64,000 nucleotides of DNA from NCBI GenBank assembly GCA_963281255.1, contig OY725504.1, forward strand, positions 2,542,001-2,606,000. The letters run 5' to 3'. Shown piece by piece: positions 31,991 to 43,001 of the stretch. Each line of letters starts with the position of its first letter. Positions within the stretch are counted from its first letter, which is position 1. The notes under the pieces are model-generated. The model was given only the letters and a program-made list of their open reading frames with translations. It was not told the DNA's origin and made no database searches. Position numbers and translations under genes: made by a program. This DNA is from Aphrocallistes beatrix (lineage: Eukaryota > Porifera > Hexactinellida > Sceptrulophora > Aphrocallistidae).

Positions 31991-32850
31991 TCAGATTGTA
32001 ATTTTTGTAGTTTTCTCTTCGATCCACTGTGAGATTTTTCTAAGCTTAGTGTTCATATTGCGGACTTTATTCTTTAGTAAACAGTTGCTAGTGGCAGAGA
32101 GTATTTTGTTGAGACACATCTTGTCCGAGAGCATATTCTTAAGACAGAAACGCTCTTCCAACTCCTTGTAACAGAGCTCACGAATGGATTTCGGAACCGA
32201 CAGCAAATCTTCATGGGCTACGGAAAGATACCCGCTGGCAGCACTTCCATTGCTACCCAGACTGTGACCTGCCTGAGGAACGATCACTGGATGCGATGGT
32301 TCCATTGACTTTTTCAGGTTCATGATCATGCCAAAGACTTCACTTTGCAAGGCTGTCGATTTCTGACTGGACTGGGTGGCTTGACATGGTGGACCACAAA
32401 CACCAACACACTGAGCGCAAATATGCCACTCCTGAACCGAGATCTGTGCTTCCGAATCGGGATCGTGGGTCGCATAATACAATTGGATAGCTGGCTTCAG
32501 TTTCCAGAGGCGATCGAGCATGTCGGCTGTAGAGTTCCAACGTAAGTGGTGGTCCTGAAGCACTTTCCGGACCTTTTCGAACATCTCAAGCTGCACGCCA
32601 GAGAGCCTTTCTGTTCGATCTCCACTCCTTTTGAAGTAGGCGACTAAGCCGCGAGCGTGTTTGAGAAAATCATGGGCAACTGGATTGGTAGAAACTTGAT
32701 TCTCCCCCCTAATGTGGAAACGAGCCCCGAGTGCAACATTCATAGCATTGTTAATGTTGTGAGCCACGCAACGATTCCAATCAAAGCCATCCAACCAAGG
32801 TTGAAACCGATTGAAACGAATATCAGTATTCATGAATAGTTCCCTAACCA
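31991..32850 (-). pseudogene. BED-type hAT transposase, C-terminal part
   Basis: Third and last segment of a minus-strand hAT gene whose earlier parts lie at 33632-34059 and 35101-35611. Near its start it reads WLDGFDWNRCVAHNINNAMN, the conserved hAT C-x2-H core. Then HDFLKHARGLVAYFKRSGDR and LRWNSTADMLDRLWKLKPAI follow, family-typical segments between the second and third catalytic acids. After about residue 130 the similarity fades. A Cys cluster (WHICAQCVGVCGPPC) and a basic tail follow, ending at 31991. The usual hAT dimerisation motif was not seen, so the C-terminus is truncated or replaced. The preceding 32 bp are duplicated in tandem at the junction with the array. Confidence 0.75.
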
Positions 32851-33631
32851 AATATCAGTATTCATGAATAGTTCCCTAACCGAATACGAATACTGATACT
32901 ATTTGGTTACTCTAACGAAGATGAATACTAAGGTTTCATCCAGCTTTCCAAAGTTATACGCCTAAATGGACGTCACCATTTTTTCGACGCGCCTAGACTC
33001 ATTTTTATATAGCAATTTTATATATGTTTTGTGCCACGCGCCTAGTCCCCAAATCATACGCCTAATTATGATCCATGAGATCAAATACGCGCCTCTAGGC
33101 GCGCCCAGTATGCTTGGATGAAAGCGTAATGAATACTGATAATATTCGGTTACTCTAAACGAATACGAATACTGATAATATTCGGTTACTCTAACCGAAT
33201 ACGAATACTGATAATATTTGGTACTCTAACGAAGATGAATACTAAGGTTTCATCCAGCTTTCCAAAGTTATACGCCTAAATGGACGTCACCATTTTTTCG
33301 ACGCGCCTAGACTCATTTTTATATAGCAATTTTATATATGTTTTGTGACACGCGCCTAGTCCCCAAATCATACGCCTAATTATGATCCATGAGACCAATA
33401 CGCGCCTCTAGGCGCGCCCAATACGCTTGGATGAAAGCCTAATGAATACTGATAATATTCGGTTACTCTAACCGAATACGAATACTGATAATATTCGGTT
33501 ACTCTAACCGAATGCGAATACTGATAATATTTGGTTACTCAAACCGAATACGAATACTGATATTCGGTTTCCAACCAAATATCAACTATTTGCCGAATAG
33601 TATTTGGTCTAACCGAATATTAAACTATTCG
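32851..33631. repeat. Complex tandem array inserted in the hAT gene
   Basis: Two units with a period of about 314 bp (AGGTTTCATCCAGC at about 32931 and 33245) contain TACGCCTAAATGGACGTCAC and GCGCCTCTAGGCGCGCC. They are bordered by shorter CGAATACGAATACTGATAAT / TTCGGTTACTCTAACC repeats. The left edge is a second copy of 32 bp of hAT coding sequence (TCAGTATTCATGAATAGTTC). Confidence 0.85.
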
Positions 33632-34059
33632 GTTGCAACCTTGCTTCCAACGCATTTGGCATGTTGGACCCCACGTCACTTGTTACATCATCCAGATCAG
33701 AAAGATCCCATTCGTCCAGAACGTCGTAGATGTAATGCTTGAGGAGGAGGCCATTTGCAGAGCCTTCCCAGAGCTTGAAATCCAGGCAGAAGCACCTGTG
33801 TTGTTAGTCCTTATCCACCTAATTAAGGATAATGCAGCATAATGGCGTTTATTCGTCTCCTCATCCCAGAGGTCGACTTCTACATGAAAATGTCGGCAAC
33901 GTTTGCCTAGAGACTGGACCTCTTCTGCGATCATCTTCTTGATGTGCGTGTAACGTCTCTCCTTAATATCATCCATAATACGGTACAACTGTTCATACGT
34001 GATACGTGCAATAGTATCATCGATCTTGGCCATGAACGCATCTCAGGATTCATTCATTA
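33632..34059 (-). pseudogene. BED-type hAT transposase, middle part
   Basis: Read downwards from 34059: MAKIDDTIARITYEQLY, then FHVEVDLWDEETNKRHYAAL, the segment with the first catalytic region of hAT proteins. A shift near 33800 moves the similarity to another frame: FKLWEGSANGLLLKHYIYDV, then LSDLDDVTSDVGSNMPNALE, the expected D-containing motif. The first frame alone ends at 33683. Upstream across the insertion 34060-35100 the frame joins exactly to the BED segment, with one in-frame TGA. Confidence 0.8.
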
Positions 34060-35100
34060 CAAGCGCGCTTCGTTTGCTTGTGTTGCGCGGCTGGCGGACA
34101 CTTTGTGTCCGCCGGAGGCTCCCTTCTATCGCCTGGGGTCACATTGGTTAATTATAAAGGAGATAACATCTCTAAATATGTCTGTCCTACTGTTATAATC
34201 TATATCGCACGAAAAATCACCAAATTTATCAATTTTTGGCTGAGTAATGATGACGGCATAACAAAGTGATGAGTCATCATCTTTTGATGATAGTTGCACT
34301 ATATATGAGATATGTTAGTATACAGATTCTATTAAAATTTCAGCCTTCTATCTCCTATAATGGCTGAGTTATGCTCGAATAACTGTAGTGCTTAACTTTA
34401 AAAAATGTGACAATGACGTCATAATTCCATGATGAGTCGACATTTTGCTCTGAGCTCAGAACTTACTAGAGCCATAGCCAAAAGACTCACACATGCCAAA
34501 AATTAGCCTTCTACGCCTGGCAGTTTCTTCAATCAATTCGTTACAGATATATATATATACAGTACCAGGACAAAAGTATTCAACCACCATATAAACCTCC
34601 ATACAAATAGTATTAAAGTGGGTTTATTCATAAAGGAACATGTACACAAACTGTAAGGAATATTATATTTTTTAATCAAATTCGTAAACTACACTCTCTA
34701 ATTACTCATAATTGATAGTCTCAACTTAACTACTAACTCCCAAGCTAATAAATATCAATATTTGATACTTGATGCTACTTGTACCAAGTCACAGCAATTA
34801 TAGATGATGGCGATTAGTGACATAAAGTGGTAGAGGTTGATAATTTTCTACATAAGAATAAGTATTTGAGTTGAGACTCTGAATTGTGAGTAATTAGAAT
34901 GTGTAGATGACGAATTTTTTAAAAAAAATGGAGAAATTTCTCCAGTTTGAGTATATGTTCCTTTTTTAATAGATCCAATTTAATACTATTTGTATGAAAG
35001 TTTTCGTGGTGGTCGAATACTTTTGTCCGGGTAGTGTATATATATATATACGTATATACACATATATACACAAACAATAATCGAGTTTTAATAGTAAGGA
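34060..35100 (-). mobile_element. Family H copy 7, inserted in hAT coding sequence
   Basis: 3' end CAAGCGCGCTTCGTTTGC at 34060; 5' end (complement of TCCTTACTATTAAAACTCG) at 35100. Flanking bases on the minus strand are A and T with no duplication, and removal restores the hAT frame. One intact TGACGTCA remains (34414-34421). A Tc1-like MITE sits in its TA tract. Confidence 0.88.
34560..35035. mobile_element. Tc1-like MITE, 476 bp, nested in family H copy 7
   Basis: CAGTACCAGGACAAAAGTAT / TACTTTTGTCCGGGTAGTG with TA flanks; close relative of 8686-9169. Confidence 0.88.
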
Positions 35101-35611
35101 TACAGTGTGGGGCCACAAATGTGTCAATTAACCACTCAACGAGGGCCTCCTTGGTATTCTTGTGCACTAGGAGAGCCGATCTGATACCGGGATATGTGGC
35201 CTTGGCCTTAACCACGTCCATATACTTACAAATGATCTCGTGTGCGTAATCTTTCTTGGAATGGAAATGCTTATTGTACCCCCACGCTGTATCAATCTTG
35301 ATTCTAGCGCTGCACAATTTACAAGCAGCCTGGAATACGTTTGGATCTGCTTTGAGCTGCTGGAATTCGAAATGCTCGTAGACTGGACTCCGCAGGATAT
35401 CAGGCTTCGGAGGATGGACCACTGTATCCGGAACGACCTTCCAATCAGAAGCCTGCAAGGCAGCTTCCTCTCGGCATCGCTTCATGATATATTTTCCCTT
35501 CTTCTTTACAGGCTGATCATCGATCATCAAATCAAGCGGTGGAATGACCTCAGGAGGCTCAGCACTGGCATTCCGAGGCATCGTCGCCAGTAGGTCCACA
35601 TCTTCAATCAT
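35101..35611 (-). pseudogene. BED-type hAT transposase, N-terminal part
   Basis: Starts at the ATG at 35611. Residues 33-55 are basic (QPVKKKGKYIMKRCREEA), a possible nuclear signal. A BED-type zinc finger follows at about 76-124: VYEHFEFQQLKADPNVFQAA, C97-x2-C100, then HFH (115-117) and H124. BED fingers bind DNA and are common at the N-terminus of hAT transposases. The coding ends at VEWLIDTFVAPHCI, where family H copy 7 interrupts. With the segments at 33632-34059 and 31991-32850 it forms one gene read right to left, now dead through two insertions, a frameshift and a stop. Confidence 0.8.
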
Positions 35612-36128
35612 AAGCTATTTCTGCCAGACACAGAATATTTGTTTTATTCTAGATTTGAAAAATTTCTGCCATCGTAAATTTTATGTCAACGAAACAAAAT
35701 AACTTCACAGGATACGGAACCAAACTTAAGAAACATTCAGTGTTTTATACAATATACAAATGATACATGTATGTATATACGATAAGAAACTTGGTAGCAG
35801 GACGAGTAGAAATAAATATTGAACCTGAACTAAGTTTGAATTAGGGTTCAGTTACAAAGGTACTTACAGACTACACAACTGTAGATGTTGTACAGTACTA
35901 TAGTAAGAACTATCACCTCTTTTTGAAGGGAAAAAATAATTTTCTAGATTCTCTAAGAAAATTCTAATTCTGAATTATTTGCTTAAATATTTAGTTGTAT
36001 ATAAATCCCTCTATACACATTCGTTTCGGGTAGACTACAAGCTCAATAATTAGTCATTCCATCCCAACTGAATGCTAGTCAAAAAATAGGTAGCTAGTAA
36101 AAAAAGTAGCAAGTGTGTAAAACTAAAA
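35612..36128. other. Gene-free interval
   Basis: Presumably the 5' non-coding side of the hAT element on the left and the 3' side of the P-type fragment on the right. No TIR identified. Confidence 0.4.
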
Positions 36129-36860
36129 CTAAATTGGAGGAATTTTGCACACAGAAATGTTGTAATTACAACCGGGCATTAATCTGTAAACACTAAAGTG
36201 TTTTTCCAGAGAATAGTTTTGTAGAAATCCTGTTAGAACGTAAGAAAATCCACAATCATCACTGGTTAAATAGTTGACAATTTTTGGTATAACTTGACAA
36301 GTGTGAATTAAGATGGTAAAGGTTTGTGAGCTAAGTTTTCCTGCTGCTACCGCTACAACTAAATGTCTTCCAATCCTGAAGCCAAGAAACAAACTTGGAA
36401 AAAACACAAAACGATCATATTGAAGCTTGAATACCTTTAAATCAGGATCACGTAAGCGAATATCTTTGCCTGGACTGTGTATGTTACACATTTTCCAAAA
36501 TCTGGTTATGAGAGAAATGAATTGATAGGTTTGGCTGGAAATACTATTCTTTTCATTATACAACAGTACTGCATTGTATGTTGACTGATCCCAAACCGCA
36601 AGAGCTAAAGGTACACTTTGTCATTCAAGAACTGATGGCCAAACAACTTTGGATGTTAATTTATGAGTATCTTAGCGTTTGAATATAGTTCGGACGTAAA
36701 TATTTCTGAGATCCCTGAATGAAGCGTTTGAAAGGTGGTAAGGAAAAGTTCCACTAAAGTAATGATCAATTGATGGAAAAGTAAATATTGTATTTACATC
36801 AGGACAGTAGCTATTTAACCATTGGTAATACACTCGACTTTCTGTAGTTAACATATTATA
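36129..36860 (-). pseudogene. P-element-like transposase fragment
   Basis: Minus strand. The upstream piece (36854-36672) reads LTTESRVYYQWLNSYCPDVN and SNASFRDLRNIYVRTIFKR. The larger piece (36563-36129) contains YQFISLITRFWKMCNIHSPG, RLRDPDLKVFKLQYDRF, YLTSDDCGFSYVLTGFLQN, then LEKHFSVYRLMPGCNYNISV. The last motif is the P-element C-terminal signature seen also at 14430-14510 on the other strand. N-terminal THAP and catalytic parts are missing. A second, independent P-type relic. Confidence 0.7.
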
Positions 36861-36992
36861 GTGTGAGTAGGAATGTCAATCCAAGCCAGTTGATCATATT
36901 TAGATAATCGATCGCCCCATTTAGTTTTTGGAAATAGCCAGTTAATCAGACTATTCTAGAAATAAATGAATGTAATACAAATGTTGTTTCAA

Positions 36993-38137
36993 GGTTGGCC
37001 TTTCCCATGGACATTTTGTTTTTTATCAAAAATTTAAAGTCCTTTTTAATCATTTTTAGATCTCTAAAGGGATTCTAAACATTAATTTCGATTTTTAGAA
37101 TTTCAATGCTAACATTTTGCCACCTAGAGCCACTTGTACAACCTAGTATCGCCCAAAAAAACACATTTTTGAAGCGAAATGTCTCATATACATAATTTCT
37201 TTTAATCATGTCAGATCATCATTTAAATATATTTCCAGCAATTTGATATATATATTGGACACATTTGGAGAATCTTTTGGCTGCGGGTTCCTAGCAACGG
37301 CCAGAAATGTGAAAAAATCCACGGACAACCAAAAAATTATCCAAATATGGTTAATATATAAATTCAATGCAGGACACGAATTCAGAATTCAAATGATGAT
37401 CTGACATGGTTCAAAGAAGTTATTGATCTGGGATTCCGGCGGATACTATCGAATCTGGTTATTTTTGGGTTGCCAGTCATCAATGAACAGTTTTTCACAC
37501 TTCTGATGGTGAAAATTTTGATATACCATATTTTGAAGTTAAGTACTGCTACGAGTATAAGTTGTCGAATAAGGATATTTGCATGTTATTTAATATTTCA
37601 AAGCAGTTAAAGCTAATGGAAATTGAGAGACATATATAAATATTTTCTAAATCCTGTTTTCTGAGACTTTTTTTCAGCAATTATAAATATGATAACTTTT
37701 TGTAAATTTAACATAGAGGCAAAATTCAACGGTTTTTGATAGATATCGAAGAGTAGAACATAATGAACAGACAGATTTTTGATATTATGAATAAAAAGAG
37801 AAATATGAAAAAAATAGTGTCAAAATTGCTAAAAAGAAAATTCCTCAGGTGTTTAGTATGAATTTTTAACAATTTTCAAAATTTCAAAAATCTGTCTGTT
37901 ATTGAGATAGATCATCCATTTATGGAATAATTTGAAAAGTTTCTAAAGGGTTGTAAGCATATTGTGTCATTTCTTCGTTGTAAATGTACTAATTTTGTAA
38001 AAAAAATTTTTATCTGTTGAACAATTTCGATTATCAATGCAGTTTTGCAGATAACTCTGCGAGTCAAATGTGCACTGAGAAAATTAAATGAATCGGTTGA
38101 AAAAGTCAAAAGTTATCAATTATAGGAAAGGCCAACC
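36993..38137. mobile_element. TTAA family B (GGTTGGCCTTTCC), 1145 bp
   Basis: GGTTGGCCTTTCC / GGAAAGGCCAACC termini; TTAA at 38138-38141 and TCAA (mutated) at 36989-36992. Shares interior blocks with family B copy 40857-42144 in opposite arrangement. No coding capacity. Confidence 0.85.
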
Positions 38138-38141
38138 TTAA

Positions 38142-38258
38142 GATTCGTGTTTCCTTCCAGAACTAACTCAAAATGTTTTCATTATTTTCTCGTGACACTT
38201 TCTGTGTAAACTGTTCTCGAGGAGTTAAATGCAAAAATACACTTTTTGGGAGTTTAAT
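38142..38258 (+). mobile_element. Family B2 left-end fragment
   Basis: GATTCGTGTTTCCTTCCAGA with the CTCAAAATGTTTTCATTATT continuation, as at 45626. Broken off by the TTAA/CCC MITE. Confidence 0.65.
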
Positions 38259-38260
38259 AA

Positions 38261-38378
38261 CCCTCGCTTACCACAGGAATGTGTTGCGTCATTTCCGGTT
38301 TAAGAAATTTTCAATGGGGAAGCCATAAAAATTTGGGGTATTTACTATAAATAGGAAATACCCCAAGCCGTCCGGGGG
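38261..38378 (+). mobile_element. TTAA/CCC MITE (type 1), 118 bp
   Basis: CCCTCGCTTACC ... CCGTCCGGGGG between TTAA-like sites. Contains GCGTCATTTCCGG; matches 909-1026 inverted. Confidence 0.75.
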
Positions 38379-38390
38379 TTAATTAATTAA

Positions 38391-40308
38391 GGATACCGCC
38401 CTCGAAAAAACATATTATTTGGCTTACAGCATACAATGAAAGTAGAGCTATAAGAGATGTTAAGCGTGCGGAGGTATCTCTATCAAGAAATACTGGCACA
38501 TTCCAAACCGTTTTTGATTCTCATTTCTAGTTTTTGAGACACAGTGTCTCAAAGTCTGTTTTTTTCGCTTTTCGCTAGCACATCTTAATTGTAGAAACCC
38601 GACCACTCATGGAATTGTTTAGGACAAACCAAGGATTCAAATGCTTCCAAAATCGAATCATAGATAGTCTACCATATTTGCCACTTCATAGGACCAAAAT
38701 AAAGTTAAAAATTTTATTAGTGTCCGAAAAAAAAGGGCCAAAAAAGGGCGAAAAATGTCTGGGTTTTTTTGGGAAATCAGGAATAAAATCACCAAGTTAT
38801 AAAATATCGAAAATAAAGTGGTCCTACGTTCATCGCCTAATAATATGGAACAACTCTTGAAATTTTCAAACCTCTATCTCAAACCAATTTGAATTAAAAT
38901 TCTGTAAAGACAGTCAATTTTGAAAATTTAAAGTCCCGAGATATAGAGATTTTATGTTTAGATGTTAAGAAGAATGTAAAATGAGTTATTAATTATGAAC
39001 AAAAGCATTCACAGACATTTATTCGCAATTATACTGCTGATTTAGGTATATTCGAACCAAATATTTACAAAAAATAGCAAGAGTTTCCTGAAAATCCACA
39101 AATTTCCATGAGGCCCCTAACTCCGAATATTTTGAGATAAATGTAAATAATAATTCATATTCCTGGCACTACGAAGTATAATCCATCAGTTTACAATGAA
39201 TAAAGAGCTTCCAAAAAGTATATTCAGAAGTTAGAGCGAAAGTCTAGGACTTTTAGTTTCCAAGAAAGGATTTTCGAATAATGCTACGTCATCATATGAC
39301 AAAAATCTAAAACTTACATTCCATAGGATGTAGTGCAATTATTATCAATGAATCATATATGTGCCCTCATAAAAAGTACATTAGGAAGTGAGAACTAAGA
39401 ATTTGGGGTTATATTTACAGAAATAGAGATTTTGGACCCTAAATGGGGTTTTTGACAGAATCTGGGAGGTCTAAGGCGAAAACTTTTAAAATAATTATTA
39501 CAAGCTCTCCAAATTTTCTGCACACATTATTAAGGGCAATTGTATTCATTATTTAGCATAATAACCACATTTGGATACATATTTAATGATTATATTCGCC
39601 ATTTTCTAACATATTCAAAGTTCTCCATAGAATTTGGATTACAATTAAATCAATGATAAGTCGAGAAATATTTATTTTTTGACCAAGGAATGTTTGAGGA
39701 ACCTATATATTTTCGCATATATCCTTTTATTTAAGAATATTATATATTATATATCTTCAATAGTTTTTAAGATATGACATCGGCCTCTTTCGGGACCTTT
39801 GAGGGATATTATGCCCGAACTTTACCTATAATAAGCGATTTCTCAAGTACAAATTGTCGGTTCGAATAATTTTTTATTTTGAAACGATCAGAATTTTATT
39901 TCTGATCTAGTGATCACTAATTATCTGATATCAAACAGGCGATTTCCCGTGCATTATATAAATGAACTCCCTCATAGAGCTATTTAGTTTGGATTTTATT
40001 TGGTCATTCTTCTAAATCTTTGTGTTATATAATCTCCAAAGGTGCCAAACCAATGTTAAGCTCCATATCATTAAAAAATTATCAAATAAGTTAAAAACTA
40101 ATTGGTAAATGAGTCAAAAACTTCCAATGATTTTTCAATTTTTAGTAACGTTAAACTTAAGGGGGTTAACTCATAAAAATCAAAATAAATACCCTCCAAC
40201 TAGTGCTATCAAATGGTAGACCGCTCAGTAATACAATGAAATTAGAAATTAAAAAAAATTTTTTGCAGTATTTTTTTACGCCAGGCAAGGTTTTTCGAGG
40301 GCGTATTC
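38391..40308 (-). mobile_element. TTAA repeat family A, copy 3, complete, inverted
   Basis: GGATACCGCCC at the left, GGGCGTATTC (degenerate) at the right, TTAA at 38387-38390 and 40309-40312. 1918 bp, no nested insert, so it is the best full-length reference together with 43108-45035. The frame at 38609-38860 is not conserved in other copies. Confidence 0.9.
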
Positions 40309-40312
40309 TTAA

Positions 40313-40852
40313 GAAGCAGAAAATTTCTTAAAAAAAGAAGTTACTTCAATACTTTGGAGAAAGCTTCCTGGAATTTATTTAAATCGGTAGCTCAAAACCT
40401 TCTGGGGAACCACAAATCACCGGACTATAAATAATAGAGACACTTCTTCATACGTACATACAATGCTTTGGGATGTATATATGTCTCTAAAGTTACACTT
40501 TCTCTTTTCACACTTGAACTTCTTCCCTGTGAATAGTAAATATAAATATTTCCCATCTTTTTGATCCTTGGTAAGAGTCTGTTGGCGGGCATTATCTTTA
40601 GTAGGTTATTTCTAAATCTATCCATAATTATACAATCTATTTGATTTAATATAAATTTCAATAGATATTACACGAAATTAGCAAAAAATTAAATAAATGA
40701 ATTATCAAAATCCTTCCGTGATAGAGAAAAACTGATTATATATTATGAATCAGCATTGTCGAAAACTTAAAGTATAATGTACTACCATTGTATTCAAGAA
40801 CCTGTTCTATTTTAATTACTTCGTAAATTTCAGATCCAGTTCTTTATATTCC
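40313..40852. other. No recognised feature
   Basis: Short frame 40425-40661 on the minus strand shows no motif. AT-rich. Confidence 0.35.
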
Positions 40853-40856
40853 TTAA

Positions 40857-42144
40857 GGTTGGCCTTTCCTATAAGAGCTAACTTTTGACTTTTTCAACCG
40901 ATTCATTTTATTTTTTCAGTGCAGATTTGAATCGCAGAGTTATCTGCAAAACTGCATTAATAATTGAAATATTGCAACAGATAAAAATTTTTAACAAAAT
41001 TGGTCATTTTACAAGGAAGAAATCGGAGACAATATGCTTACAATCCTTTAGAAACTTTTCAAATTCATTCATAAATCGATGATCTAACTGCTTCATACCA
41101 TTTAGTGGCGGGCCGCAATACAGGGGCGTGCACTCGGGATTGGTATGGATAGAGGCATTTTGGACGCAACGTGGGCCGCACAAAGCAAGGCCGCAGGCCG
41201 CCTGTTGGACATCTAACTAATGAACAGACATATTTTTGAAATTTTGAAAATTGTTAAAAATTCACACCAAAACACCCGAGGAATTTTATTTTTAGTAATT
41301 TTGACACTATTTTTTTCATAATTTTCTTTTTATTCCTAATATCAAAAATCTGTCTGTTCATTATGTTCCACTCTTCGAGATCTATCAAAAACCGTTGAGT
41401 TTTCGCCCTATGTTGAATTTACAAAAAGTTATCACCTTTATAATTGCTGAAAAAAAAAGTTTCAGAAAATAGGATTTAGAAAATATTTATATAAGTCCCT
41501 CAATTTCCATTAGTTTTAACTGCTTTGGAATACTAAATAACATGCAAATATCCTTATTCGACAACTTTAAGCAGCACTTAATCTCAAAATATGGTATATC
41601 AAAATTTTTCACCATCAAAATTGTGAAAGACTGGGCATTGATGATTGGGCACACAAAAATAACCACATTCCGGCGGAATCCCAGATCAATAACTTTTTTG
41701 AACCATGTCAGATCATCATTTTAATGCTAAATTCGTGCTCAGCACTAAATTTCCAGCAATTTGATATATATATTGACCATATTTGTAGATTCTTTTGGAT
41801 GTCCGTGCATAGTAACGGCCATGAATTTTTTTACATTCCTGGCCGTTGCTAGGAACCCGCAGCCAAAGAATTTCTCCAAATGTGTCCAATATATATATCA
41901 AATTGCTGGAAATTTATTAAAATGGTGATCGGACATAGTTCAAAGAAGTTATGGATATGAGACATTTCGGTTCAAAATTGTGTCCTTTTTTGGGCGGCAC
42001 CAGGTGGTACAAGTGGCTCTAAGTGGCGAAATATTAGCATTGAAATTCTAAAAATCGAGATTAATGTTTAGAACCCCTTTACGATTAAAAAGGCCTTTGG
42101 CAAAGTTTTGATAAAAAACAAAATGCCCATAGGAAAGGCCAACC
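40857..42144. mobile_element. TTAA family B (GGTTGGCCTTTCC), 1288 bp, with a GC-rich insert
   Basis: Termini GGTTGGCCTTTCC / GGAAAGGCCAACC with TTAA at 40853-40856 and 42145-42148. A 121-bp GC-rich segment (41090-41210) lies between 8-bp ATCTAACT repeats. Confidence 0.88.
41090..41210. mobile_element. 121-bp GC-rich insertion with 8-bp target duplication
   Basis: ATCTAACT at 41082-41089 and 41211-41218 flank sequence including TTTAGTGGCGGGCCGC and GGCCGCAGGCCGCCTG. The sister copy (37905, inverted) lacks it. An 8-bp duplication suggests an hAT-type event, though clear TIRs are not seen. Confidence 0.65.
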
Positions 42145-42284
42145 TTAACTGGATAGTTGCTATAATGGATGTAAGTAAATATTTTAAATATATACTGGTG
42201 CTTGCAGCGCTAAGTCCTTTGTATTTAACAAAATAATACAAAGCTTTTTGTGCATTTCGTATTTCTGATAAATCTAGGGATATA

Positions 42285-42879
42285 CAGGGTGTCCCAAAAG
42301 TTCTGCAACAAATGTTGCTGATGCATTAATACATAGATAAATAGATCGAATATCCGATACCTATTTTTAATCAAAAAATAGGGAGGATTATCTTAATTAT
42401 TTTGCATTCCCAATGGCCTGCTTTTCTCAATTTATTTGCAATGCTGGATCATATATATCGTTGTCTAGTAAAGAATATTTTTTATCTCAATAAAAAAACT
42501 CATATCCATGGTACATTTGACGTCTATACTTAAAATACTCGCGTTCTTATAGAAGATTTCCGTTACATAAATCAAAAGTAATAAAGTTATTTTAGTATTG
42601 TGAATCAATTACAGAATAAAGAAGTGATTAATGTAATATTTCAACAGAAAAATAGTGATCTTCAAACTTTACATTTTTGAGCTCCAAATTTTGGAGTAAT
42701 TGGTATGTAATTATTCATAATTTTATAAGAAATGTTTTTTGCGTAATGGGTTGAGCTCATTTCTATGCTAGAAGGGTGTTAGATTTCATTTATGGAGGCT
42801 AATTTGGAATACAATCAAGTGATCTTAGTCAAATTAACAAAGTAAAATTAGTTGTTGCAGAACTTTTGGGACACCCTAT
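42285..42879. mobile_element. Mariner-type MITE, about 595 bp, complete
   Basis: CAGGGTGTCCCAAAAGTTCT and AGAACTTTTGGGACACCCT inverted termini in a TA context. Serves as the empty site for the family H insertion at 30017. Confidence 0.9.
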
Positions 42880-43001
42880 ATATATAGGCAACCATTTGAT
42901 AACTAAACATGCCCTGCTTTCTGATCTACCAGTATATCAGCCTCCATCCATCGATTAAAGCCACTCGGAATAATTGTCATCGAGTCTATTGACGTTCTTA
43001 A

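Noticed and set aside
32345..32839. Plus-strand frames opposite the hAT C-terminal part
   Set aside because: Antisense to a recognised hAT coding segment.
35034..35593. Plus-strand frames over the BED segment
   Set aside because: Antisense shadows, partly reading a TA microsatellite.
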